Part shown: in pieces, positions 46,287-55,764 of the stretch
Numbering within the stretch: position 1 is the first letter of the stretch
How the letters are laid out: every line of letters starts with the position of its first letter
Assembly: GCF_004283175.1 (NCBI RefSeq)
Contig: NZ_RXNW01000022.1
Coordinates: forward strand, 1-57,825
Length of the DNA: 57,825 nucleotides
DNA from: Legionella longbeachae
GTDB taxonomy: Bacteria > Pseudomonadota > Gammaproteobacteria > Legionellales > Legionellaceae
Direction of reading: 5' to 3'
Notes under the pieces: model-generated
Told to the model about the DNA's origin: nothing
Seen by the model: only the letters and a program-made list of their open reading frames with translations
Database searches by the model: none
Made by a program: the position numbers and the translations under genes

Positions 46287-46589
46287 TTAAAGCAATCCAT
46301 TAATTCCATGAGATTCAACTATATTTAGCAATTTCAAAATAGCGCCATGAGCATGACGCTTGCCCTGCTCTAAACTACGAACCATCGCTGGACTAACATT
46401 TAAATATTTTGCAAATACCGATTGGCTTAAGCATTGTTTTTTTCGTAATGCTTGGATTTCTTCTCCTGTAAATTCATGTAATACAGGAATATCTTTATCT
46501 GAAAGCTCTCTTAGGGTTTTTTTGTCAATAATTTCAGCCTTGTAAAGCCCTTCTGCCAAACTATTAATCGTATCTTGAATGTTAGACAT
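46287..46589 (-). CDS. HigA/NadS-like antitoxin (XRE HTH)
   Basis: A 100-aa antitoxin, second gene of a toxin-first pair. Residues about 45-95 form an XRE helix-turn-helix (IQALRKKQCLSQSVFAKYLN, then VSPAMVRSLEQGKR). ATG 46589 (MSNIQDT) is chosen because GAGG lies 9 nt upstream; an ATG two codons earlier (46595) is possible. The start overlaps the end of the toxin gene, giving tight stoichiometry control. It should repress the operon through the palindrome at 46990-47015 and neutralise the toxin. Confidence 0.85.
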   Translation of the reverse strand: MSNIQDTINSLAEGLYKAEIIDKKTLRELSDKDIPVLHEFTGEEIQALRKKQCLSQSVFAKYLNVSPAMVRSLEQGKRHAHGAILKLLNIVESHGINGLL

Positions 46590-46971
46590 TTTCATTTACC
46601 TCAAAAAGTTCACCTGACTCTTTTAATCTCTCAATTTGCTCCTCTGTTAGAGAAAGCATAATATCAGCTAAATGTTTAAGTTTTTTTAATTCTGATGTGG
46701 TCACATTACCCTTATCATTTTTAGCAAATAAATGTAGCCAAAAAACTCCATTATCCTTTTTAAAAGCTAAAATACTTCTGGAGCCTCCACTTTTCCCTCG
46801 CCCTTCTTTGCTAGCAATTCTTAATTTAAAAAGCCCAGCTCCTAGAGCAAATTTTTTTTGCTCTTCACGACTTAATTTCAAAAAATTATTTATTGTATCA
46901 ATTAATAACTCATCTTTTAGTGATGACTGTTTTGCTTCATTATTAAATTTTTTTATTTTAAATTGTTTCAT
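46582..46971 (-). CDS. HigB/RelE-like toxin
   Basis: A 129-aa RelE/HigB-superfamily toxin (Gp49-like/COG4737 type), expected to cut mRNA at the ribosome. Landmarks are LFKLRIASKEGRGKSGGSRSILAF and VFWLHLFAKNDKGNVTTSELKKLK, the conserved core and the usual K/R-rich active region, then a C-terminal helix EEQIERLKESGELFEV. ATG 46971 is 19 nt from a perfect palindrome that contains a TATAAT. Toxin-first order is typical of HigBA. Confidence 0.87.
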   Translation of the reverse strand: MKQFKIKKFNNEAKQSSLKDELLIDTINNFLKLSREEQKKFALGAGLFKLRIASKEGRGKSGGSRSILAFKKDNGVFWLHLFAKNDKGNVTTSELKKLKHLADIMLSLTEEQIERLKESGELFEVNENV

Positions 46972-46989
46972 AAAAAGAAATTCTTGGTG

Positions 46990-47015
46990 ATACCCTGTAT
47001 TATAATACAGGGTAT
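46990..47015. promoter_or_regulatory. Palindromic operator/promoter of the toxin-antitoxin pair
   Basis: A perfect 26-bp palindrome with 13-bp arms and no spacer (arm ATACCCTGTATTA, its complement following directly). Its centre is TATAAT on both strands, so a -10 box is built into the operator. It lies just upstream of the toxin start, where HigA-type antitoxins bind. Confidence 0.75.
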
Positions 47016-47170
47016 TATATAATTCCAGTTTTTGTATTTGCGTTATAAAAAGGAATATTTATACGAAAAAATGAGTGCATGGAAATCAACTATAAGTGGC
47101 AGAAATTGGGATAAACACACCGAAGATGATTTATTAATTAAATATTCAAACTCAACAATTTAAGGGGAAA

Positions 47171-48178
47171 CTATTGATAGGGTAAGTTCACCTGTTCAAT
47201 TTTCATTAAAGAAGTATCGTAACCTAATTCATTTATCATTTTAATTATCCTCCCTTTTATATGAGGCTGACATTTTGGCCCTATCCAAATTTCCTTAAAA
47301 TTATCTTTTTTTAATTGAGTAGAAATAAGAAACCTTTTTTCTTTAGTAGAAGTATAATTTAAAATAGACAGAGTCTCATTAATGCCCCAATGATTAAAAG
47401 GTAAAGTACACTCCTTTCTTCTTTCCCTTGGATAATGGAAGCCCATAGGATGAATATCTCTTCTACTATATTTTCCGTCGATTAAAAGCAATCTTATCTC
47501 ATCTTCCTCCTTGAAACTGGGATGTTTAATAAGAATGCTTAGAGTAATAATAAATACTGCCAATTCAGCATGAAGAGCCTTTTCCATTGCTTCTTGTTTA
47601 TTCTGATCCAATCTTTTGAAGCACTGGCAATTGATTATAGAATTTACTCTACCTATTAGTTTATAAAGAGATGTATTAAAACTAGCTTCCCCATAATTTA
47701 CTTTTCCTAGATATGGATTTTCTTCAATTTGTTCCTGTTCGAAAGAAAACCTACTATCTACACCAATAGCTACACCGCAACCATCATCGGCATAGTATCG
47801 CCACAAAGATAAATTCGTATAAATGTCAGAAAAACAACTTATATAGAAATTGATATTTTGTTGATCACTAGTCAATGAAATGAGTTTATCTAAAAACTTT
47901 TCCTTATTATTAAATCTTAATTCATCCAATATATTTTTAGTTAAATGCAAGCCATATTCGAATTCGAGACTGTCATTCAAATATCTAAAATCAGAAAATA
48001 AAAAATTTCTATTTAACAAAATTAGATTGAGACTATTCAAATTTGTGTAATGATATAAAATTTTCATTGAGGTTGTTGTAGGCTCGTCCTTCCTTAATTC
48101 ATGTTCACATTTAGTTTTAAATTTTTTTAAAGTCTCTTCCATCCATCGAACAGAAGTATCTGAATATTTTATTTCCAT
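47171..48178 (-). CDS. DUF2971 protein
   Basis: A protein of about 335 aa with the DUF2971 signature ILYHYTNLNSLNLILLNRNFLFSDFRYLND (quoted in parts: YHYTNLNSL, then FRYLNDSLEF), later ISCFSDIYTNLSLWRYYADD, and a C-terminal EIWIGPKCQPH. DUF2971 proteins are of unknown function and are common in accessory and defence-rich regions. I favour ATG 48178 (MEIKYSDTSVRW); a GTG at 48193 would add five residues. Neither has a strong ribosome site. It lies between the toxin-antitoxin pair and IS remnants. Confidence 0.75.
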   Translation of the reverse strand: MEIKYSDTSVRWMEETLKKFKTKCEHELRKDEPTTTSMKILYHYTNLNSLNLILLNRNFLFSDFRYLNDSLEFEYGLHLTKNILDELRFNNKEKFLDKLISLTSDQQNINFYISCFSDIYTNLSLWRYYADDGCGVAIGVDSRFSFEQEQIEENPYLGKVNYGEASFNTSLYKLIGRVNSIINCQCFKRLDQNKQEAMEKALHAELAVFIITLSILIKHPSFKEEDEIRLLLIDGKYSRRDIHPMGFHYPRERRKECTLPFNHWGINETLSILNYTSTKEKRFLISTQLKKDNFKEIWIGPKCQPHIKGRIIKMINELGYDTSLMKIEQVNLPYQ

Positions 48179-48266
48179 AGTTTGAACTGCCACTTGAGAC
48201 TTTCTATATAAATTATAGAAATAAATAAGATGGAAATAAAACGGGGCAGCCTGTTGAAAAATATGA

Positions 48267-48882
48267 TTAAAGTTGGATCAAAATTAGTGCTATTTCGTAA
48301 AGAATAAAAAATATCAATCTCTTGATATTTAAAGCCATAGCAGCAAAATAGGCTTGAATTTGTGTGTTTTCCAATCCTCTGTATTGAGCTCGTTTTAAAT
48401 CATGATAATTTTTTAATTCATTCATAACTCCTTCTAATTTCCACATTCGTTCATATAGTTTTTCTTTAAAATATTGTTGTTCCATTTCGTTTTTCATTTG
48501 ATTATAAAGCTCAGCATATTTATTCCAAGTGACATATCGAGCTGATCCTTTATTTTTGATCTTTGCCAAACAATTTGGAGAAAAAGAACATTGCTTACAG
48601 TCCTTCGTGGAAGAAATATAGATTGTTGTATCTCCTTGTGATTTACAGGGGTTTTAATAGGGCATTTTGAGGACATACGTACTGATTCTGTATTGAATCA
48701 TACTGAAAACCTTCAACAATACTATTTTCAGAAGAACCACTTCGGGAACTACACAAAGGGATATAGGTTGTTAATGCTTGAGCTCTTAAAAAAGAGATAA
48801 TTTCACATGAACCGTATGCTCTATCTGCAATTGTTTCATTTAAGGAGCTAAGAACATTTTGCTTTACATAATTAAGTTGTTC
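48267..48882 (-). pseudogene. IS1182-family transposase remnant, cut by IS6
   Basis: The C-terminal part reads ERMWKLEGVMNELKNYHDLKRAQYRGL, and NTQIQAYFAAMALNIKRLI, the usual end of IS1182-type (DDE_Tnp_1_6) transposases. Upstream, frames broken by stops give ETIADRAYGSCEIISFL and GFQYDSIQNQYVCP, also family segments. The 5' part is missing because an IS6 element begins at 48883. Confidence 0.8.
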
Positions 48883-49714
48883 GGCTCAGTTGCAAAAACA
48901 AAACCTTGTACAAAAATCCATCTTCTGGATAGATCTCAGCTGTAGATCCCAAATTGTTCATTAATAAATGAGATCTCAGTCCGAGTTCCATACATCCAGA
49001 TATTGAACTGTCCTTTTTTAAACATGCGCATGATTTCAAAGCCCTTGATGGTTGCATAGGCAGTTTTCATGGATTGAAATCCCCTGACTGGATTGATGAG
49101 TCGCTTAAGCTTCCCATGATCTGCCTCGAGACGGTTATTGCGGTATTTTATCTGCAGATGACTTATATTGGGAGCCAGATTTCCTTCCTGCTTAAGCTCT
49201 TTAATAGCCTGGCCATAGGCCGGATTTTTATCAGTGTTAATCACACTAATATCACAGGTGGGATTGCTCTTTATCATTTTTTTCAAGAATCGTTTCGCAG
49301 AAATGGCATTGCGTCGGTGAGACAGATAAAAATCAATGGTATTACCCCGTTCATCGATTGCACGATACAGGTATTTCCATTCACCTTTTATCTTGATATA
49401 GGTTTCATCAAGGTGCCAACGATTGGCATAACGTTTCTTATGCCAGCCAAGACATTTTTTTTAATTCAGGGGCATAATGCTGAACCCAACGATAAAGTGT
49501 GGTGTGATCTATAGAAAGACCACGTTCCGACATTATTTCTTCCAAATCTCTGTAACTGATCCCGTATTTACAATACCAACGCACACATTGCAGAATTACT
49601 TCACCATGAAAATGACGCCATTTAAATGCCACAGGTTTCGTGGATCGCATTTGAAGTCTCAGTTAATAGTTTTAGTTTGAAGTATAATCCATCGTTCGTT
49701 TTTGCAACGGAGCC
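48883..49714 (-). mobile_element. IS6-family insertion sequence
   Basis: An 832-bp element with terminal inverted repeats GGCTCAGTTGCAAAAAC (left) and GGCTCCGTTGCAAAAAC (right, on the opposite strand), one mismatch apart. Size and single transposase fit IS6. No 8-bp target repeat is visible (AGTTGTTC on the left, ATAAAGCC on the right), so recombination probably replaced one flank. Confidence 0.85.
48936..49650 (-). pseudogene. IS6 transposase with a frameshift at an A8 tract
   Basis: The first part (49650-49438) reads FKWRHFHGEVILQCVRWYCK, the second KRYANRWHLDETYIKIKGEW (with the first DDE Asp) and ISVINTDKNPAYGQAI, then NNRLEADHGKLKRLI with the Glu, as in IS6/IS26 transposases. They are joined by a one-base shift at eight A (49455-49462 on this strand); removing one A gives LKKCLGWHKKRYANRW. 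Either a dead copy or one needing slippage. Confidence 0.8.
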
Positions 49715-49836
49715 ATAAAGCCTACAATCATTGGCTGTCGAAGCAGCAAACAGAAAAAACCTACAATGGTTGCCATCATGAGAAGCGAAGTTAACTCATA
49801 AAATGGGGAAGCATGTATTAATGACCAATCCATCAT
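49715..49836 (-). pseudogene. Truncated Kef-type cation:proton antiporter
   Basis: The 5' end of a gene reading MDWSLIHASPFYELTSLL followed by ATIVGFFCLLLRQPMIVGF, the start of a CPA2/Kef-type monovalent cation antiporter (first membrane helix). It begins at ATG 49836 or 49833, overlapping the ATPase stop in ATGATGG, so it was the next gene of that operon. After about 40 codons it is cut by the right end of the IS6 element. Confidence 0.72.
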
Positions 49837-52592
49837 AAGACCTTGTCCCCATAGAGAGTATTTTCTCCTGCACTGGCCTGTCTTATAGTACTTATCCTTA
49901 AGCGAAGCTGCTTTTCAATTTCAATCACAGCAAAAAAAACAGCTCCTGTTGCAACAATGAGTACCCCATCCCAAAAAGGGATACTTTCAGTAATAAATAG
50001 TGTCTGCAAAGGAGGGAAATAGGTGATTGCAAACTGTGCCACAGTAATCACGATAACTGCCATCCACACCACTTTGGTTCCTTGTACCCCTTTCCATGTA
50101 AGTGAGGTGGTATAAATGTTGCGAATATAAAACAAATGAAAAATTTCAAGTACAACCAGGGTGTTCAACGCGATTGTTCGGGCCAGATCAAGTGAATATC
50201 CACGATCCAGTGCATAAAAATAGATGCCAAAAACCCCGCAGATAAATAGAATGGAAACCAAAATAATATGCCATACCAAACCGCCAGTGAGCAAAGGTTC
50301 ACTTCGTGGACGAGGCGGACGAACCATGGTTCGTTCTTCTGTAGGTTCAAAGGCTAGAGCAAGACCAAGCGTCACCGCAGTAATCAAATTAATCCATAAA
50401 ATTTGAATGGGCGTTACGGGTAAACTTAAGCCTAAGAGCAGTGCCAGGATAATGGTCATTGCCTCACCCGCATTAGTAGGCAAAGTCCAGCTAATCACTT
50501 TTTTAAGATTATCATAAACGGTACGGCCTTCCCGAACAGCCGCCACAATAGAAGCAAAATTATCATCTGTCAGTATGAACTCAGCGGCTTCTTTAGCAAC
50601 TTCACTGCCTGTTTTGCCCATGGCAATTCCAGCATCCGCCCGTTTTAATGCTGGAGCATCATTCACCCCATCACCGGTCATGGCCACAGTCATACCATGC
50701 GATTGCAATGCCATGACCAGTCTTAATTTATGTTCAGGACTGGTGCGAGCAAAAATATCGGTATCCAATACCGCATTTCGGAGTGTCGCATCATTCATGT
50801 TATCCAAGTCAATACCCGTTAATACCGTGTCCAAATTTTTAAGTCCTATTTGCCGACCAATGGCAAGTGCGGTACTGGCATGATCCCCTGTAATCATTTT
50901 GACGGCAATTCCTGCAGCATGGCATTGTGCCACCGCCGCAATGGATTCAAGCCTTGGAGGATCAATTAAGCCAACCATTCCAAGTAACGTCAAACTGCCC
51001 TCAACATCCGCAAATTCCAAAACGGTATGTTCTGGCTTTGTTTTTTTGATTGCAAACGCCAGTACACGCTGTCCACGGGCCGCAATTTGCTCCATTTGCT
51101 CTTTCCAATACATTTCATTTAAAGGCTGTATTTCACCCCAATTGGTTTGTTGATTTTGGCACATCTTCAAAACTTGTTCAGGAGCGCCTTTTACAAGGAT
51201 CATTGCATGCTTTAAATGGTTATGATTTAAGGTAGCCATGAAGCAATGTCTGGCATCGAAAGGAATCACATCGGTACGTACCCAGGATGCGTTTTCTTCT
51301 TTTAGAATCAATCCTGTTTTACCGGAAAATGCGAGTAAAGCACCCTCCATGGGATCTCCTTCTACAGTCCAAATCCCTTCTTGTTCATGAAGTGCGGCAT
51401 CATTACAAAGCATTGCAGCACGTGCGAGTTTTTTAAGCAAAGGATGCTCGTTGTTATCAATCACTTCTTCGTTTAACGTAATCGTTCCTTGAGGTTCATA
51501 ACCGATGCCATCCAAAATAAATAAGTGATTACTGGTTAAGACTGAAGAGACGGTCATCTCATTTTGGGTCAGGGTACCGGTTTTATCGGTACAGATAACC
51601 GAAACTGAGCCTAAGGTTTCAATGACAGGTAGTCGGCGTACAATAGTGTGTCGTCGCGCCATGGCTTGCACGCCAATAGCCAGGGTAATTGAAAGAACTG
51701 CAGGAAGGCCTTCAGGGATAGCCGCAACCGACAAACCAACGACGACCATAAACAATTCACCAAACGGATGATGCTGGACAAAATAACCATAGCCAAGAAG
51801 AATTGCAGCAATTAATAAAATGAATAAAGTGAGCCATTTTGCAAACAGCCCCATCTGTAGGACTAATGGCGTAGTTAATGATTCTACGCGTGACAATAAT
51901 CCACTAATACATCCAATTTGAGTCGTGGAGCCTGTTTCTACAACAATCCCTTTGCCTTGGCCGTTGGTCACTAAAGTCCCGCTAAAGGCCATGCACGACT
52001 GGTCTCCTAATGCAGCATTTCTTGAAACAGGATGGATGTGTTTTTCAACGGGGACGGATTCGCCAGTGAGTATGGCCTCCTGAATAGTAAGACCATGAGA
52101 TTTTATTATGCGTACATCCGCAGGAACTTTATCTCCTGCATCCAACACAATAATATCCCCTGGAACAAGCTTCTCGCCGGCAATGCGCAGTCGTTCACCA
52201 TCCCGTACTACCATAGCAGTAGGAGAGAGCATTTTTCGAATCGCATCCAGTGCTTTTTCTGCTTTTCCTTCTTGGATGAATCCTATCAGGGCATTGATGA
52301 TAACGACAGCTAAAATAACCGCAGTATCTACCCAGTGTTGTAAGAACGAAGTCACCAGAGCAGCTGCTAATAACACATAGATGAGTATGTTATGAAACTG
52401 GAGTAAAAAGCGAAAAAAAGTGCTTGTTCTTTTAGGCTCTGGTAAGCGATTGAAGCCATAAACCTTTAATCTGCTTTGAGACTCCTCTTCGCTTAGACCA
52501 AGTTCTGTAGTATTTAATGTGGCAAAAATGGTTTCTTTGGATTGCTCATGCCAGCATGGTTCTGAGAGGATGTCTTTTTGTTGTTCTGCCAT
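49833..52592 (-). CDS. P-type (P2) cation-transporting ATPase
   Basis: A 919-aa ATPase pumping cations across the inner membrane, of the type close to bacterial Ca/Mn or Na/K-like pumps. The order is an N-terminal cation-ATPase domain, TGES at 176-179, PEGLP in M4 (293-297), the phosphorylated Asp in DKTGTLT (D336), an ATP-binding domain, GDGVNDAPALK, and six C-terminal helices. The M4 motif PEGLP is that of P2-type pumps, not heavy-metal P1B. ATG 52592 starts it, 16 nt after the UspA gene. The antiporter fragment follows with an overlap. Confidence 0.93.
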   Translation of the reverse strand: MAEQQKDILSEPCWHEQSKETIFATLNTTELGLSEEESQSRLKVYGFNRLPEPKRTSTFFRFLLQFHNILIYVLLAAALVTSFLQHWVDTAVILAVVIINALIGFIQEGKAEKALDAIRKMLSPTAMVVRDGERLRIAGEKLVPGDIIVLDAGDKVPADVRIIKSHGLTIQEAILTGESVPVEKHIHPVSRNAALGDQSCMAFSGTLVTNGQGKGIVVETGSTTQIGCISGLLSRVESLTTPLVLQMGLFAKWLTLFILLIAAILLGYGYFVQHHPFGELFMVVVGLSVAAIPEGLPAVLSITLAIGVQAMARRHTIVRRLPVIETLGSVSVICTDKTGTLTQNEMTVSSVLTSNHLFILDGIGYEPQGTITLNEEVIDNNEHPLLKKLARAAMLCNDAALHEQEGIWTVEGDPMEGALLAFSGKTGLILKEENASWVRTDVIPFDARHCFMATLNHNHLKHAMILVKGAPEQVLKMCQNQQTNWGEIQPLNEMYWKEQMEQIAARGQRVLAFAIKKTKPEHTVLEFADVEGSLTLLGMVGLIDPPRLESIAAVAQCHAAGIAVKMITGDHASTALAIGRQIGLKNLDTVLTGIDLDNMNDATLRNAVLDTDIFARTSPEHKLRLVMALQSHGMTVAMTGDGVNDAPALKRADAGIAMGKTGSEVAKEAAEFILTDDNFASIVAAVREGRTVYDNLKKVISWTLPTNAGEAMTIILALLLGLSLPVTPIQILWINLITAVTLGLALAFEPTEERTMVRPPRPRSEPLLTGGLVWHIILVSILFICGVFGIYFYALDRGYSLDLARTIALNTLVVLEIFHLFYIRNIYTTSLTWKGVQGTKVVWMAVIVITVAQFAITYFPPLQTLFITESIPFWDGVLIVATGAVFFAVIEIEKQLRLRISTIRQASAGENTLYGDKVL

Positions 52593-52608
52593 GATACTTT
52601 TTCCCTGA

Positions 52609-53547
52609 TTAATACGCTTTTACCGGTGAAACAAAGCCAAGAGGCTTTAATGCCAGTAATGAACAATCAATTTTCTGCAAAATGTTCTCTGCGGTATTGC
52701 CAATAATAAATCCTGATATACCAGTGCGGGCGACGGTACCCATTACTAAAATGTCGATTTTTTTATGAGTTATGATTTCTGGGATAACCTCTTCCGGTTG
52801 CCCTTTGGGGTGCTCTATATGGTACTCCCCAGAAATTTGCGACCGCTTAATTAAATCTCGTAGCAACAATCCGTGAGCATGTTGTTCTTCAACGACCATT
52901 TTTTCGAGTTCATCTTCAGAGATTTTTATCCAGACGCTGTCTCTTAAATAATTTTCCAGTACAAACCCCCAGCAAGAAAGGATGCTTAATTTCCCCTGAT
53001 AAAAGGTGTTCAATGAATGCGAAAGCGCTAATAAACGAAGCGACAAATCTTGTGCGGCAGGCTCTTCATCTTTGGGGTCGATAGCGACTGCAATGCGAAT
53101 GTCTTGTAGGGTGTGTTTCAGCGGGCGATAAAGAAACAAGGCACAAGGACATTTGCGCAATAGTTCCATATCCAGGGCTTTAAATCCTTTCATGCTCTCT
53201 GGTGTTTCCGCTGCTTTAATGAGAAGGTCATGAGAATTTTTAAGAACATGGCGAATGATTCGGATATCGGGTGTCGTGCCACAATCTACTTCAACATCGA
53301 TGGGGATTTTCTTTTTAGCAAAGCCAAGTCCTGATTTTGCAGATTGAATGGCTTTATTCATTTTATCAATTAGAGACTCTTCATAAGAAGCTTTATACTC
53401 ACTCAGTGTGTCAGGAAAAGGAGGGCAGGTAATTAAGATACGCAGTTGTGCTTCATTTTTAGAAGCTAATTTTAGTGCCAGCTGTAAGGCTTCTGTTTCA
53501 TCTTTCACTCCATGACTAACAAATAAAATATTATGAAATCGTTGCAT
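52609..53547 (-). CDS. Tandem universal stress protein
   Basis: A 312-aa protein of two UspA domains (about 1-145 and 150-305), like UspE. The second ends in GTVARTGISGFIIGNTAENIL, the ATP-binding G-X2-G-X9-G(S/T) pattern; the first domain has no complete pattern, so only the second is likely to bind nucleotide. Linked with a cation pump, it may modulate the pump under stress; this is inference. It lies 16 nt before the ATPase and 77 nt after the reductase, likely one operon. Confidence 0.9.
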   Translation of the reverse strand: MQRFHNILFVSHGVKDETEALQLALKLASKNEAQLRILITCPPFPDTLSEYKASYEESLIDKMNKAIQSAKSGLGFAKKKIPIDVEVDCGTTPDIRIIRHVLKNSHDLLIKAAETPESMKGFKALDMELLRKCPCALFLYRPLKHTLQDIRIAVAIDPKDEEPAAQDLSLRLLALSHSLNTFYQGKLSILSCWGFVLENYLRDSVWIKISEDELEKMVVEEQHAHGLLLRDLIKRSQISGEYHIEHPKGQPEEVIPEIITHKKIDILVMGTVARTGISGFIIGNTAENILQKIDCSLLALKPLGFVSPVKAY

Positions 53548-53624
53548 TACTTATTCCTCCTTGAAGCGGTTTTTTGAGAAAGCAACGATTCAGCATTGTG
53601 TTTGAACCATTGCTTTTGAGCCTC

Positions 53625-54365
53625 TTACATGTACTGGCCGCCATTCACATCCAGATTGGCCCCAGTGATAAAACCTGATGCAGAAGATGCCAAAAAGGCA
53701 ACGGCTTCTGCAACATCTTGTGGGAGGCCTACACGCCCAACCGGTATTGCTGAAATTATAGTATTTAATACGTCTTCTCGCATGGTGCTCAGCATGGGCG
53801 TTTCAATATAGCCAGGGGAGATGGTGTTCGCCGTAATGCCCTTGCTCGCTACTTCAAGTGCCAGGCTTTTGGTAAAGCCAAATAAAGCGGCTTTGGTTGC
53901 AGCGTAGTTGCATTGTCCAAACTGACCTTTACGTCCGTTAATGGAGGAAATGGAGATAATCCGTCCATATCCTTTTTCAAGCATTGCGGGTAAGGTATTG
54001 CGTGTCATGTTAAATACACTGGTTAAATTCGCATCCAATACAGATTGCCATTGCTCTGGCGACATCTTTTTTAAACTGGAATCTTGGGTCACCCCTGCAT
54101 TGTTGACCAATACATCGATTTGACCATAGCGCTCCATAATCAGTGAAACCAGCTGTTCACAATCATTAAACTGTGAAATATCCGCATACAGTATATCAAT
54201 CTCAAATCCTGCTTTCTGTTGTGCTCTTTGCCACTGAATAGCCTCTTCATGATTACCATTTTTGAAGTAACAGGCAATTACGGAATAGTCTGTTGCTAAG
54301 CGTTGACAAATTGCAGTGCCAATTCCGCCTGTACCCCCAGTAACAATAGCTGTCTTTTTTTCCAT
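53625..54365 (-). CDS. phbB: Acetoacetyl-CoA reductase
   Basis: A 246-aa short-chain dehydrogenase of the PhbB type: NADPH-dependent reduction of acetoacetyl-CoA to 3-hydroxybutyryl-CoA for polyhydroxybutyrate. TGGTGGIGTAI is at 9-19, NNAGVT in the middle, and the catalytic Ser and Tyr-X3-Lys lie in ISSINGRKGQFGQCNYAATK. SPGYIETPM and a C-terminal NVNGGQYM fit PhbB. A FabG role cannot be excluded. AGGAGG-type site (GGAGGATAATC) lies before ATG 54365. Legionella stores PHB. Confidence 0.88.
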   Translation of the reverse strand: MEKKTAIVTGGTGGIGTAICQRLATDYSVIACYFKNGNHEEAIQWQRAQQKAGFEIDILYADISQFNDCEQLVSLIMERYGQIDVLVNNAGVTQDSSLKKMSPEQWQSVLDANLTSVFNMTRNTLPAMLEKGYGRIISISSINGRKGQFGQCNYAATKAALFGFTKSLALEVASKGITANTISPGYIETPMLSTMREDVLNTIISAIPVGRVGLPQDVAEAVAFLASSASGFITGANLDVNGGQYM

Positions 54366-54417
54366 GATTATCCTCCTTAATTAAATAAGTTTGTCCCTAT
54401 AAAAAAGTACTGTATGG

Positions 54418-55572
54418 CTAACGTTTGATTGATGCCCGTTTTAACATTAAAAATCCAGCTAATCCTGATATATAAGAACCAAGCACCACGCCAATTTTAA
54501 CCATAGGCATTAAACTTGAATCATTATTTTGGTAGGCTAACGTGCCAATAAAAAGACTCATGGTAAAGCCAACGCCACAAATGAGAGCAATACCATAGAC
54601 TTGAGTAAGGCTTACCTTATCTGCTTTAAGAATTTGCTTGAATTTTACAAAATAACCTAAAGAGATGAAAATGCCGAATTGTTTGCCAAGAAACAATCCT
54701 AATCCGACTCCCAGTACGATAGGATGAGTAAACATTGATACATCAAGTCCAATAAAAGTTACGCCTGCATTAGCAAATGCAAATAGGGGAAGAATTAAAA
54801 AGACAACCCAATGATGTAATCCATCTTCTAAACGAGATAGCATAGATTGTTTCCCCTCATCAGGAATCGTCATGGCAATTACAATCCCGGCAAGAGTGGC
54901 ATGAACGCCTGATTTTAATACCGCAACCCACAAAGCGGCCCCAAAAAGCATGAATAATGAAATACGGCGACATTTAAAATAATTTAAGCCAATCAAAATC
55001 AAGGTAAACAATAAAGCGAGTGAAAGCGAGAGTAGTGATAAGTTTTCAGTATAAAATAATGCAATAATAATAATGGCTGCAATATCATCAAAAATGGCAA
55101 TTGCAGTCAGTAAAATTTTGAGTGAAAAAGGAACTCGAGAGCCTAAAAGAGATACAATACCTAAGGTAAAGGCAATATCGGTGGCAGTGGGGATTGCCCA
55201 CCCTTTAAGGTACACTGGATTATGAGCGTTAAAGAAAATAAATATTAATGCAGGAAATATCAATCCGCTTAATGCCGTAAGGGCAGGAACTAAAAGATTT
55301 GTTTTGTTACTTAAAATTCCGCGATTAATTTCCCGTTTTATTTCAAGTCCTATCAATAAGAAATATATGGCCATTAATCCATCATTAACCCACAAAAGGA
55401 GCGGTTTTTTTATAGAGAGACTTCCAACAGAGACATTGCCACTAATACTTAAAAAATGTTCATAACCCATACGATAAGGGGAGTTAGCAACAATTATTGC
55501 AAGTACTGCAGCAATGAATAATAGAGTACCGCCAAGAGTTTCTAGGTTGTAAAAGGAATCTGATTTTTTCAT
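54418..55572 (-). CDS. nhaA: NhaA sodium/proton antiporter
   Basis: A 384-aa inner-membrane antiporter (E. coli NhaA 388) exporting Na+ or Li+ in exchange for two protons. The essential Asp pair is in IFDDIAAIII, and the earlier Asp is in PTATDIAFTLG. Twelve helices are evident. The N-terminus (NLETLGGTLLFIAAVLAII) and VNDGLMAIYFLLIGLEIKRE are family standard. It lies 52 nt before phbB in the same direction and is divergent from the solute-binding-protein gene. Confidence 0.95.
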   Translation of the reverse strand: MKKSDSFYNLETLGGTLLFIAAVLAIIVANSPYRMGYEHFLSISGNVSVGSLSIKKPLLLWVNDGLMAIYFLLIGLEIKREINRGILSNKTNLLVPALTALSGLIFPALIFIFFNAHNPVYLKGWAIPTATDIAFTLGIVSLLGSRVPFSLKILLTAIAIFDDIAAIIIIALFYTENLSLLSLSLALLFTLILIGLNYFKCRRISLFMLFGAALWVAVLKSGVHATLAGIVIAMTIPDEGKQSMLSRLEDGLHHWVVFLILPLFAFANAGVTFIGLDVSMFTHPIVLGVGLGLFLGKQFGIFISLGYFVKFKQILKADKVSLTQVYGIALICGVGFTMSLFIGTLAYQNNDSSLMPMVKIGVVLGSYISGLAGFLMLKRASIKR

Positions 55573-55764
55573 GAAGCTATTTTATAATTAATCACAGTAA
55601 GTGTACTTGATGTTGTCGCTCGATACAATTCCGAGTGAGAGTCCAATAAAATTGAAAAATCCTTACGTGCTACACAGATTGTATTAAGTGAGGTACTTAC
55701 TTAATCGTTTTCAAATAAATCATAACCATATATCCTTTGGGTAAATAAAACTTGGATTGATAAA

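Noticed and set aside
46198-46290. 30-codon frame starting MKNNTPSVPGLNINQ
   Set aside because: Weak upstream site, no recognisable content, next to remnants.
47071-47163. 30-codon frame MSAWKSTISGRNWDKHTED
   Set aside because: Possible small peptide between the TA operator and the DUF2971 gene, but the AGGA is too far upstream and there is no support.
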